Source of the DNA: Dromaius novaehollandiae
Taxonomy: Eukaryota > Chordata > Aves > Casuariiformes > Dromaiidae
DNA: 64,000 nucleotides
Assembly (NCBI RefSeq): GCF_036370855.1
Contig: NC_088111.1
Coordinates: 21,673,501-21,737,500, forward strand
Direction: 5' to 3'
The position numbers were made by a program, and so were the translations under genes. Below are positions 10,385 through 21,457 of the stretch, piece by piece (the stretch's first letter is position 1; each line of letters opens with the position of its first letter). A model generated the notes under the pieces. It was not told the DNA's origin, searched no databases, and saw nothing but the letters and a program-made list of their open reading frames with translations.

Positions 10385-11926
10385 GTATTGATGGAGGGTC
10401 TTCCCAAGCTTTTCTGTGGGAGTGTTAATGTTGCACCAACAGGGAAGTTTGTTAGGTTATCTTCGTTGCACTAAATATCAAGATACAGACCTAAAAACGT
10501 GTTACGATGCTTTCAGAGGTCTGCATGGCTTTTAGGTGCTGAAAGAAATGTCCAGTGTTATTTTACATCCCTAAAGAGTGTGACTTTCATTGCAGAAAGA
10601 CACGAGGCTCTCTTAGACACTGCCTAATATCGACCCAAGCTTGCAGGATACCTTACATGGTAGTAAATGTCTTTTTTGGGACAACTGAATTCCATCCCCA
10701 ATTCCTAAAGAACAAAGGCCTACAAAGTCACTACTCTGAACAAAGATCTTTTTTCTTTCCAACCAAAAAATCATCAGCTGTAAATACAGGACCAGAAGAC
10801 ATTCCCAAATTCCAATAATTCCAGCATTAGTCTATATTGATATGGACTTAGCAGTTGTCAACAGAGGAGGTAAAATATCCCACAGTGAATATTAGGATCT
10901 GGCAAGAAAACAAAAAAAAGAAAAACAGCAACAAAAGGCAGTCTAAGTGCTAAGTGCAGGTAGAAGAATGAGTAATGGTATGAAACTTCAGCTGAGTGCA
11001 GTTTCCATTCTGTTCCTATGTTTTCTGTTTTTCTAGCTGAGGATGAAGGTGGGAATAGAAAAATTAGGATGAAATTTTAAAAGCTGCATAAAGACTTTAG
11101 GGCAAGATGTATGTCAATAAAAGATAGTAGGACTTAACTGTCTAAGTCACTCAATGTCGGCTGAAATACTTCATATTTTGCAGCCAAAATTTCCAAAATT
11201 CTTACAGCCTGACTTTCTTGTTGCTAATTTTGGATTTCTTTGGAAGATGCTCATAAGCCTTTAAAGATGCTAAGAACCTACTTGCCTTATTACCTGAATC
11301 TTTTAAAAATTCCCAAACACAAAAGACATAGAAAACATGCATTAATAACATATTCTACTCTTGAGGGCTCAGTTAAGAAAAACTAAGGATTTTCCTGATT
11401 TATTCTAGATAAAATGTTCATTAATAAAACTGAGGCACATAACAAGATGGAAAATATAGCTAATTCCATGACTTTGTAAGAATATAGGAAAAGAGAAGTA
11501 CAACTTTTTTGTGGTAATACAGTGCAGCTTACAGTGTCAAATATAAAAATCCCCCCCCCCCCCCACATCTCCTCTCCCTTCCCCCCAAAAAAAGCAAGAA
11601 ATGGTAAGAATTCATGGCTGTATTTTCAGGTAATGCAAAATAGCATGACTCAGTTGAAACATTATCGTTCTAATAAAGAAATGATGCATCTTTATTAACA
11701 GCAATTGTATTGTGCAGATTTATTCCTGCTATTTCCTCAGTGAGTTCTGCTATAGAAACAGTTTGCTGGTATATTGTCTGTTTGGTAATACCGGAGGTCA
11801 GAGTACAGGACAAGTCTTTAAAGCTCTTCTGAAATAACAAAATATGCACAGAGCTAAAAGACTCTGGTGAAGCCATGTTACAGCCCCTGGAAAGCAAATG
11901 TGTCTGGGACGAATCGCAAAATGAGC
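10385..11926. other. J-delta intergenic, no gene seen
   Basis: Contains a C-tract near 11551-11564 and chance frames only. Confidence 0.5.
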
Positions 11927-12007
11927 GTTTTTTGCTTTACTAGTTGTAACTGTGTGATACTGCTGCTCTTTTCTTTGGGAAGGGGACTCAACTGACTGTG
12001 AAGCAAA
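11927..12007 (+). CDS. J-delta segment 4 with 12-RSS
   Basis: Nonamer gttttttgc (11927-11935), 12-bp spacer, heptamer aactgtg (11948-11954), then coding to 12007: DTAALFFGKGTQLTVKQ with intact FGKG. Donor gtaggt follows one base into a codon. Looks functional and is the J nearest C-delta. Confidence 0.9.
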
Positions 12008-14567
12008 GTAGGTATTCTTTATGCATTAACATTTTCTGAATTGTTACTGTTTGGTTTTTCACTTTTTTCCTTCCTCCTCCCAGAATTCAGGGAACCACCC
12101 TCCCAATGCTTTAAATTCACAAATCAGACTTCATGATTTCTATGCATAATCTTTTGATACCTAACTCAACATCTTAAGTTTAAAAAGTATGCTGAAACCC
12201 CTTCTCAGGAGTTGCCAAAGAAATTGGATTCCACAAGGGCAAGTCCTGGCTGCTATCATGCTGGGTTTGTTTGGGGCTCAACATGTATTCTTTTATTTAA
12301 GCATCTTTATAAGATTTTTAGTCATTATTAGGTTATAATGCCCTGCTTGGGTGGTTTGAAGGGAACTAAAGCTCCTGTGGAGTTTGGAATTTAAGTTCCT
12401 AAGACAGTCTGTTTTGTCAGGGTTAGAAAGATATCATCAGGCCACAGGGAAAGGGGGATAATATTATACCAAAGCATTAAAAGGAGTCTTAGGTGGTATT
12501 TTTCTACTAGTTCAATTCCAGTAAAAAGTCTAGAGTTTGGAATCAATTGAATAAGTCAAATGAAGGTGATAACGACTGGATTCCTTTTTGATATCTGGTG
12601 TAAGTTGACAACAATGAAGTTGTGCTTGTTTTCGTTAGTAGAGCCAGTGAATGAAGTTATGGCAGAGTACTGTTTGCCTTATACCTCAGTTCTTCTTTGG
12701 GGGACGAGGGGAATAGCATAGAATTGGAGCCCCTTGAACAGAACTTGCAAAGATGCCCTGTGAAAAATAAAACATTAGCACTGAGGGATCTTTCGAGCAG
12801 AATGTGACACATATCTTGTGCAGCATTCAAACTCTAATGCACCTCTCTTTAGAAGCGAGACCCATGTAGCTATGGTAAATGTGAAAACATGTAAATCCTT
12901 TATGTTTTGTCTGGCAGTCTGTGATAAGCTGAGCCCTTTTTGACATGGAGGCATACCAGATGAATCCCTTTGACTTCATATTTTTATTAGAACTCACATT
13001 GCTAACCTTATCTTCACATTAGCATGTAGAGTGACCTTAGTTCCTCCACCTATGACTTGAGGATAAAGATATTTTGATTTTAAAAATCATGATGATTGTT
13101 GGCTGCTAAATGATTTCAAGAGATCAGCTATGTGCCAAAAAGACATCCCCTTCAAGTTTAAACAATCTTATTTCATTACTCATCTTGTATCTCCTATAAG
13201 AAATCTGCATAGAAGGATGCTGCTGTATGGCTGAAATTCAGGCTTTTTTTCAGTTGTCAAGCCTTTAGCGTTCCTGTATGTTGCTTAGAACTGAGAATTC
13301 AACTCCTGAATGATTTATAAACTGGAAGAAATGCATCTGAAAGTTTCAGAGCAACTCTGCTGGAAGATGCATGAGAAAGCTCAGAAACCAAATCCTATGA
13401 AAATGTACCACTTGCATCCTCTAGGATCTTTCAAAATTCCAGTTCTAAGGCATGTTTTTCAGGCTTTGATGTTTGCTAATATCTTAATCCTGAAGAACCA
13501 CTGCAGAAAACTGGTGCACTGAGGTGAAAAAGACTGTTAGGAGATTTGTCCGTGGACATCAAATTCATAGGCCTGAGGATGTTTTCCTCTTGAAATTAGT
13601 TTATTATACAAATTATGCATCATACTTTGCACTGCCCCTGGAGTTGTGGGACTAGCAATATAGCACTGTGCATGGACAATAAAAGTCACACTTTTTGCAA
13701 CAGATATGAGACTTTTTGTTGAACCAAGTACCACTTCTGTTATCTTTTTAAATGTCTCCAGACTGAGTTGGAATAATTTACACCATTTGCAATGTGTACT
13801 GGGGAAAACCTCCCCCCAGTTTAAAGTGTTTGATCTTATTAAGAAGTGGAGATAAGCAATTCGGAGACAACTTCTGATTGTTTCTCTCCTACTTGAAAAA
13901 AATCCTTCTTGCAGTTGAGCATTTGTTAATGAAAAGATCAATGTTTTCATCCACTCGAGCAGCAGTACTTCATTTCTGCAAGTTACCCCACTGATTAAAG
14001 TAGCCTTATACAACAAAGAAACAGCAAACTGCCTTCTCTTTTTGTCCTACCATTATTGCTATGCTTATACATGTTAGTCACTTCAGAATAAGGTTGGGGG
14101 AGGAGTAAAGAGAAAACAGTTCCTTTTTCATGTCTCATGACCATATAAGGCTATCCTTGATAGAATTATCATTTTTAGGAAATACATTGTTGAGAAAGTA
14201 GAATAATTTGACTCTTGCATTGCATCCTTAGAAGTTTCTTCTCATTTGCCAGTCCCTCACTAACAAAATAAATAATTCACATATAGATAAATAATTCAAA
14301 TATAGACCCATGTTCTGGCAAAAGCAAGCTTAGGATTTCAAGAAATTAAAGCTCCTGCAACCATCCTACCCTTATACATCCTCTCTGTCTTTGATCTGCT
14401 CTTTTCGAAACAGCAGCAAGAAATAAACACAAAAAAAAAGGCATTGAGTGAATGATAGTGCCAGGCAAGGGTCACAGTTGACCTGTATCTGAACTGTACA
14501 TGACTTAGCTCACAGACAAGCTTGCAATAGAATAAAGTCATGCCCAAACAATGTATTTTTTTCACAG
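12008..14567. other. J-delta to C-delta intron
   Basis: In mammals the delta enhancer lies in this intron. I looked for Runx (TGTGGT), Myb and GATA clusters: only isolated motifs occur, such as a GATA/Myb-like gataacgactg near 12569. No exon is seen; the minus-strand frame 13537-14016 has no recognisable domain. Confidence 0.4.
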
Positions 14568-17234
14568 AGAAACGAGAAGATTCTGTCCCAGAAGTCATTG
14601 CGATTAAATCAAAGAATACCAAGAAAGGAAACAATAAAGTGAACGCAGTTTGTTTGGCAAGGAATTTCTATCCAAAGAACATCAGTTTGGAGGTATCTTC
14701 TAATGAAGTTGTATATGAACAGAATAAACCCATTCCGATGTCTGAGGGGACGTACAGTACTATTAAGGTGGTTCAGGTGAAACCAGAGACGGAGGTGACC
14801 TGCAAGGCCAAGTTCAACGGCACCACTTTTGCAAAAAACACAACATCACCAGGTACAATTCTATGGTACAATTGCAACTTATTTCTGGGGGTAGTGTGTT
14901 CCAACACTTACTGTTGCTCCGTCTAAGAAGCATCCCCTGGGCATCCAGCAAGAATGAGAAAGACATCTAGGTGCTTAAGCAGGAAGAGCTGAAAGATATT
15001 TAAAAGCATCTAGCACAGATGGTCTTAAATTTTCATTGTTTAAGTTCTCGGAGCTACTTGGAAAAAAAAAAAAGACACAATCTTCACAGAATCACAGAAC
15101 AGTTGAGGTTGGAAAGGACCTCTGCAGATCACCTAGTCCAATACCCCTGCTCAAGCAGGGTCACCTAGAGCACATTGCCTGGAATGGTGTCCACATGGCT
15201 TTTGAATATCTCCAAGTATGGAGACTCCACAACTTCTCTGTGCAACCTGTTCCAGTACTCTGTCACCCTCACAGTAAATAAGTTTTTCCTTATGTTCAGA
15301 CAAAACTTCCTCTGTTTCAGTTTGCGCTCATTGCCTTGTCCTATTGCTGGGCACCACTGAAAAGAGCCTGGCCCCATCCTCTTGACACCCTCCCTTCAGA
15401 TATTTAAATACACTGATAAGATCCCCCCTCAGTCTTCTCTTCTCCAGGCTAAACAATCCCAGCTCTCTCAGTCTTTCCTCATATGAGAGAGGCTCCAGTC
15501 CCTTAATCATCTTAGTTGCCCTTTGCTGGACTCTCTTCAGTAGCTCTATATCTCTCTTACCCTGGGAGCCCAGGACTGGACAGAGTACCCCAGGTGTGGC
15601 CTCACCAGGTCTGAGTAGAGGGGAAGGATCACTTCCCTCGACCTGCTGGCAATGCTCCTCCTAATGCAGTCCAGGCCTTCTTTGCCACAAGGGCACATTG
15701 CTGGCACATCATCAACTTGTTGTCCATCATGACTCCCAAGCCCTCCTCTACAGAGCTGCTTTCCAGCAGGTCAGCCTGTACTGGTGTATGGGGTTAGTTC
15801 TCCCTAGGTGGAGGACCCTGCACTTCCCCTTATTGAACTTCTTGAGGTTCCCCTCTGCCCATCTCTCCAGTCTGTTGATGTCCTTCTGAATGGCAGCACA
15901 GCCCTCTGGTGTATCAGCCACTGACACCAGTTCTGGATAATCAGCACACTTGCTGTCCCTTCATCCAGGTCATTGAATAAGTTGAACGATATTGGACCCA
16001 GAATTGATCCCGAGGTACACCACTAGCTACAGGCCTCCAACTAGACTGTGCCACTGACCATAACCCTCTGAGCTCTGCCATTTAGCCAGTTTTCCGTCCA
16101 CCTCACTGTCTGCTCGCCTAGTCTGTACCTCATCAGCTTGCCTGTGAGGATATTATGTGAGACAGTGTCAAAGGCCTCGCTGAAGTCAAGGTAGAGAACA
16201 TCCACAGCTCTCTCCTCATCTTCCCAGCCAACATCATAGAAGGCTGTCAGGTTGGTTAAGCATGATTTCCCCTTTGTGAATCCATGCTGACTACTCTTGA
16301 TCACCTGAATTTATGTTTGCTAAAGACTCAATGCTTCAAGACATAACAGTCTACCTGCTAGAAGATAGCCTGATTTTTTTTCTAAAAACAATAAAAAGTG
16401 GAAGTAGTTTTATTTTTTGCTTAAAACCACTTTTTTTTGTAAACTTCATCCCCCCCATGCATTTGTTCATTGCTCATTAACAATACAACTGAATAATTCT
16501 TTTGTTTGCTGCAATTGAACATAAAGCAAAAATTTCTCCTCAGATTAATGTTAGAAATACTGACCTGCCAGCTGACTTTCAGACAGTGCCGCTGACCTGT
16601 TGAACTTTGTTCAAGCCTTTTTAAAATTTGCATATTTTTTATAATGCCTTTTCTTTATCACACTACAGAAAAGGAGATTGAAGAACCAGTAACAGTGAAT
16701 GTTTGCAACATAACAGACACCTCTACAAAAGGTTAGTTACCTAAAGGGACTGTGAAGTTATGTTACCATGATAGGAACTGATACAAATGCATGAAAAATA
16801 TATTTTCTCAGGTGGAAAAGAATCAGAATACATATTTATCAAAAACAATCATCTTCTTCAGAGTAGCAGAACATAACAACAGCATAGCAGACAAGCTTTG
16901 ATTTCAGTAAATAATCAACAGGAAGCAAAATCTGATCTAGACAGACATGCTCCTCTCTTCTCTACTGGTGCCATATTTTTCTATTGTCTTTTCCTCTGTT
17001 ACTGTTTCTTCCTCTGAAACTATGACTTGTGGGTTTTTTTTCCCCCACTTTCTGCCAATATCAAGATATCCCAATCTAGATCATGATCTCCCCCCTCTTT
17101 TCTTTCTCACTGAGCAGATATCGAAACAGAAAAAGTGAACATGCTGTCCATGGCTGTGCTGGGTTTGAGAGTCCTGCTGGCAAAAAGCATTGCCTTCAAT
17201 ACGCTCATGAGTATCAAGTTGTTCCTTTTCTGAG
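14568..17234 (+). CDS. TRDC: TCR delta constant region (C-delta), coding exons 1-3
   Basis: Constant region of the TCR delta chain, the membrane partner of gamma in gamma-delta T cells. Exon 1 (14568-14852, 285 bp) is an Ig C1-like domain with the cysteine pair in [11 protein letters not shown] and [10 protein letters not shown] and two or more N-glycosylation sequons (NIS, NGT, NTT). Exon 2 (16669-16731, 63 bp) is the connecting peptide with the single Cys in VNVCNITD for the interchain disulfide. Exon 3 (17118-17234) carries TEKVNM, then the membrane helix [14 protein letters not shown] with the conserved Arg and Lys that assemble with CD3, and stop TGA at 17231. All introns are phase 1 with GT-AG ends. 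The TEKVNM...LGLR..LAK pattern is specific to C-delta rather than C-alpha. A 1.2-kb antisense CR1 sits in intron 1. Looks intact. Confidence 0.96.
15085..16306 (-). mobile_element. CR1 LINE, antisense, in C-delta intron 1
   Basis: A long 5'-truncated CR1 inserted in reverse. The left end starts with tcacagaatcacagaac, the classic avian CR1 3' end. At 16041-16304 the minus strand encodes the reverse-transcriptase C-terminal part with the motifs [26 protein letters not shown] and WLNGRAQRV. Frames are broken, so it is not active. It is better preserved than the other CR1 copies here and so probably younger. Confidence 0.95.
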
Positions 17235-17706
17235 GTAGGGAAACACATAACTTGATCTGTGTAAAGAGTGGAAGCAGGTGTCAAAATGACCACTTGACTT
17301 TCTATACCAGGAGTGATACTTGTTACTATCCTCCTGTTTCCATTGACTAACTTTTGTAGGTTTCTGGAGAAAAAAGAAAAAGAAAAAAAAAAAAGAAAAA
17401 GAGAAAACAGCACCTCTCTGTCCAAAGCTCTTTTGTGTGTGTGGCAGAACACAAAGCCTGGAGAAAAATCAAGGTGAATAAGGAGTCAGAAGTGAGGGTC
17501 ATCAAAACGAAATGTGGAGTGAGAAAAAGGGAGTAGGAGGGAGTTTTGGTTTTTTTTTAAGCCAATGTACCCAAAGTAACACAAATAATGCTCCAGTCTA
17601 AGCTTTGTGAGTCTACCATTCTGATCTAACAGCAATCAAATGGTGTCATATAAACCCATCTGCCTTAAATGTGGATAAGACTTTGAAACACATTTTGTTC
17701 TTCCAG

Positions 17707-18430
17707 GTGGTGGAGCAGATTACCATCAGCAGTCTAAGGAACAGAAGGAGAGAGTGTGTACCCACAGCAATTTCAACAGCACAGGTCAAATCTACTCACA
17801 ATAAGTAGTGAGAGCACAACACTGCACCTACCCCTTAGTCCCTGTAGATTTATCAGTCTCTTCACGCTGTCATGTGGCTTTTCAGCTAACACTGTCTGGA
17901 AGTTTTCTTAGCCATATTATACTGTTGAATCCTGTCTAGCTAGTTTCTTTCACTGTAAAAATAATTGTAACTGCTTTGACTATTTCTTATTCCCAGTGAA
18001 CTTTTTCCTTATCCCTCTAAGTGGAAATTGATATCCCCACTCCTCTAAACATTGCAGAGAAGCATCCAAATTGCTCTGATAGTTTTGAAAAATCAGAATT
18101 TCACTATAGATCCATGACCCTTTAAAAATCTCTTCTATAGGCCAATTATATCACTCTCTCTTGAGATGTTTTACAAATTACAGAATTCAGGCACAGTAGA
18201 TATAATTTAGTTTTAATATTTTTTAGATAGCTTCAATAACCATAATTTTCTAATGTAGATGAAAAGATACATTTTGTGAAGATCCTTGAAGTGATTAACT
18301 TCAACCAAATAATATTCAACCATAATAACATTTTAATTTGCATTTCTTTACCATGTATCTCTTTTGCTGAGTATACAACTTCTGCATTTTAGGTTTACCC
18401 GAAATAAAGTTTTACTGCGCCAAAATGTCC
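17707..18430 (+). other. TRDC: C-delta exon 4: 3' untranslated exon and polyadenylation site
   Basis: After the stop in exon 3 (one base, then donor gtaggg) a pyrimidine-rich acceptor ends at 17706. The exon has no coding continuity and runs to a poly(A) signal aataaa at 18403-18408, with cleavage expected near 18425. A separate untranslated last exon is the known TRDC arrangement. Confidence 0.75.
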
Positions 18431-18842
18431 TGTGGTTTGTGCTGTGCGTTTTCTTCTAAATTTAGGATGGAGATTGCTGAAATCCAACTGTCCTGTCTGA
18501 TGATCACTGAGATCTAGAAATACAGCTTTGATAGCCTAGATTTCCCTTTGGCTGGTTTTGTCTTTTCTAGGCTTTGAACAGGGAAAGGAAGGGTCTCTTT
18601 GGCATATTGAAAGGCTTCTGGAGGGGCATAAATTCTAGACTCACGGGATTTGCATGAGACTTGGTCTTTCAAATACCTTTTAAGAGACCCAGCTAAGATG
18701 TTATGGATCGTAGCAAAAAGGGAGATGTGTTTAAAGAGAAATGTTAAGAGTTGGGTTGATATGAGGAGCAGGAAGGAAAATACATATCTCAGAAAAGGAA
18801 GAACATGCTGGGTTTTTCCACTCATTGATACTAGAAAGGGGC

Positions 18843-19036
18843 CAACAGGAAGTAAAATACAGTGGTTTGATGGAGTGGTACGGTTTCCATAGCAACTTGG
18901 TTATTTGTCTAAAAGATCCCAACACTCATCTTTCTCTCACAAGCAACAGGCAGGATGCTGTGGTTAATGCTTATGACTAGGTTGTACCGTGCAAGGAGAA
19001 CGCCCCTTGTTTCAAAAAACAAGTTAACCACATCCT
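18843..19036 (+). promoter_or_regulatory. Candidate lymphoid control element downstream of C-delta
   Basis: Within about 200 bp: Ets-type acaggaagt (about 18846), Runx-like agtggttt (about 18861), a near-perfect RFX X-box gtttccatagcaac (18883-18896), Runx tgtggtta (about 18959) and a Runx/Ets composite ttaaccacatcct (about 19023). Such clustering is typical of T-cell enhancers. Its place between C-delta and J-alpha is where delta/alpha boundary and promoter elements lie in mammals. Motif-based inference only. Confidence 0.4.
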
Positions 19037-19039
19037 GGG

Positions 19040-20278
19040 GGGGGAAGCTTATAAGATTTTTCAGATACTGACTGATGTACTTCTGGCTCCAAGACAGTCC
19101 CTACAAAGTGCGTGTAGTAAGGTCTATTTAACTAACCTTTGTCAGGCTAGTCCCTCAAACACTACAGATACATAGATGACCCTCACCCTATCCGGAAGAC
19201 AAATGAAGTTTGCACAGCAGATCCAAAACCAGTAAAATTCTTCATTCCACCACTATAATTTAAATCAGGCATTTTGCTCATTAGTATTTTTGTTCTGATT
19301 TGCTGATGACACCCTAACCTTTTTGCATTGCGCTCTACATCAACCCTTTTCCAGTCTCACAGGCAAGACACAGACCAGGAATACCATCTGTGGGCATTTG
19401 TGCAAATCAAGGAGTTGGGTTTTCCTGAGTGGCCCTTGGTTGGGTCTGCAAGAATTGGCAGGCTGAAAATCCTGCAACACAGCCCAAGCAAAGTGAAAGA
19501 TCTACAGATGTGTGACTACTGAGGGACACAGCAGTGACTGACACAGAAATATATCAACCAGATTAAGACATCAGTCTTTATTTTTCCAAGGACCATTCAT
19601 ACAGGGGTAGGACACCAGAGGCCTCATTTGCATCATGAAGAAATTCAGGGCCTGTGCAATACCTCCATAATTAAGGATTTCAGACTTTCCTGTGCACCAC
19701 TGGGAATCAGACCAGGGTGGGAAAACCTATGCCTTTGATAACCACCTAAAATGTCAATCAACCAAGTCTCCATTATCTATGTCTTGATCAGTCAAACAAA
19801 GAAAAAGATGTCTTTGAGAAGATGGTTCAAACTCCCCGGGGAGAATGCAAGGGAGGGAATATCCATCCCTCAGCTTCTTACCATAGTTTATCACTCATCC
19901 ATACCGAGCAAAATTAGCCCCCATTGGACTGGGCCAACCTGGTGGCCAGACCTGTGGCTCCCCTATTTCAGGCCACAGTATGTGAAATGAGAACAGTGTC
20001 ATATGGGCCAACAAAATGTTTCTTAAGCATCATGCAAAGGGTGGACATTAAAGGCATTCAGAGGCAACCCAGCTATCCTCATGCTGTAGCCAAGGCTAGT
20101 GCAGCCTGTTTTTCTCCCTTTATCTGGAGAAAGCTATTGTGGTGGCTGTGCCTGACCTTTCTCTGGAAGGAAGGTGTTAGCTTACTGTAGCAGGAAGTAG
20201 CCCATGCTGACTTGACTAATTGGAGACAACAGAGCGAAAGGGCGCAAACTGCATAAATGCGCCTTGAGAGGAAGTGAA
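19040..20278. other. No gene seen downstream of C-delta
   Basis: Only chance frames; no V, J or repeat family recognised on either strand. Confidence 0.45.
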
Positions 20279-21457
20279 GTGTCTGTTTCCTGCAAGGAAT
20301 TTTGGCACAAGGTTAATGGGGAAAAGCAATACCTTATTAGACCAGCTGTTATAGCTGTAAAAGCAGATACATGCTGAGATGCACAACCTCATTCTATCCT
20401 TCACAAGAAGAAACACAGGAAAACTGAATGCCAGACAGGGAATATTGTTCATTCAAGGAGGACTGTAACACATGAGTGAAGTCAGTTCTGAGCAAGCTGA
20501 GGGGAGATGTGGCAGACAGAACAGTCAGAAATTCAACTAATGTGACAGTTCAGACTTACAGAGAATACAATCTGAAATTTTTTGAAGACAAATTCAAGAG
20601 TGCAGCGTCTTATTGGACCAACAGCTAGATGGGGCTGAAAATATTCAGGCTTCCATGTCTCTTACTATGATTAAAAAGCAGTACTGCTACTACTAGACCT
20701 AGGACATTCTATTACACCACAACACCTCAAGGTGATCCAGCAACTTCATTTTCTTATGGATGAGCATATGGGAAAACAAGATCTGTCCAGTTTAAGGCTA
20801 GTAGCTATTCAGAAGTATAAACGAGCATTCTGGCAACACAGAAAAGGATGCAAAAATCACTAGCAATGATTTTGGTTTTACCTTTCCCCTCCGCTCTTTA
20901 TGAGTACTCAGTTTTTAATCTTAGGTAGTATTCCTCAAACTTCAGTCTGGCATGGAATTAAGAAATTGCCCTGGGTGCTGTTTCTGTCTTTAGAGTAGTA
21001 ACAGCCTCCAGAGGTCCATTTAGCCAACGTAAAAGATTGCTGCTCAGCCCTTCCAAACATGTTCTCTCTCCACCCAGTGTTAGAACCTGGAAAGAGCTGA
21101 TGTGAGCATATCTCTCCATATGCAACTGGATAAATCTAAAGCACACTACAGATGTAGATAGAATACAAGTAGCATGAGATGTAGAAGGACTTTCAGCCTC
21201 CTCTGAAATAATGATCTGGTAAATCTGAGTACATCATTCCAATGAAATAAACAAACAGCATCAGATGTGAGAGGTTCCACTAGGGTGGAAGAAATAGAAA
21301 TTTTGTCTTTTTCTATTATGTGCTTGCAACAATCCATTGGTTTTTTGCCAGATGACTACTCAAAGAAAGCAAATACTGTGTCTATCATTATACTGGGACT
21401 GAGAGACCTCCTGAACAAAAACTTTGCTGATGGTCATCAGACATTTTATTTTCTGAG
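20279..21457 (+). pseudogene. Relic of a second C-delta gene
   Basis: The clear part is 21352-21457: after an acceptor (ttttttgccag) it reads DDYSKKANTVSIIILGLRDL then LNKNFA, matching C-delta exon 3 (DIETEKVNM...[12 protein letters not shown]) including the membrane Arg and Lys, and it ends with the same ttctgaggta stop-donor block. It is 11 bp shorter than exon 3, which shifts the original stop out of frame. Weaker traces lie upstream in order: cacagaaaagga at about 20837-20848 resembles the start of exon 2, and ctgtttcctgcaaggaattt at about 20283-20302 resembles the exon 1 cysteine region. The trace-to-exon-3 distance (about 1.06 kb) fits C-delta once its CR1 is subtracted. Exon 3 homology is solid; exons 1-2 are tentative. 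Confidence 0.72.

Noticed and set aside
13537-14016. 159-codon minus-strand frame
   Set aside because: No domain, signal or codon pattern; lies in the J-to-C intron.
12008-14567. Delta enhancer in the J-delta to C-delta intron
   Set aside because: Only isolated GATA, Myb and Runx-like words; no cluster above what chance would give.
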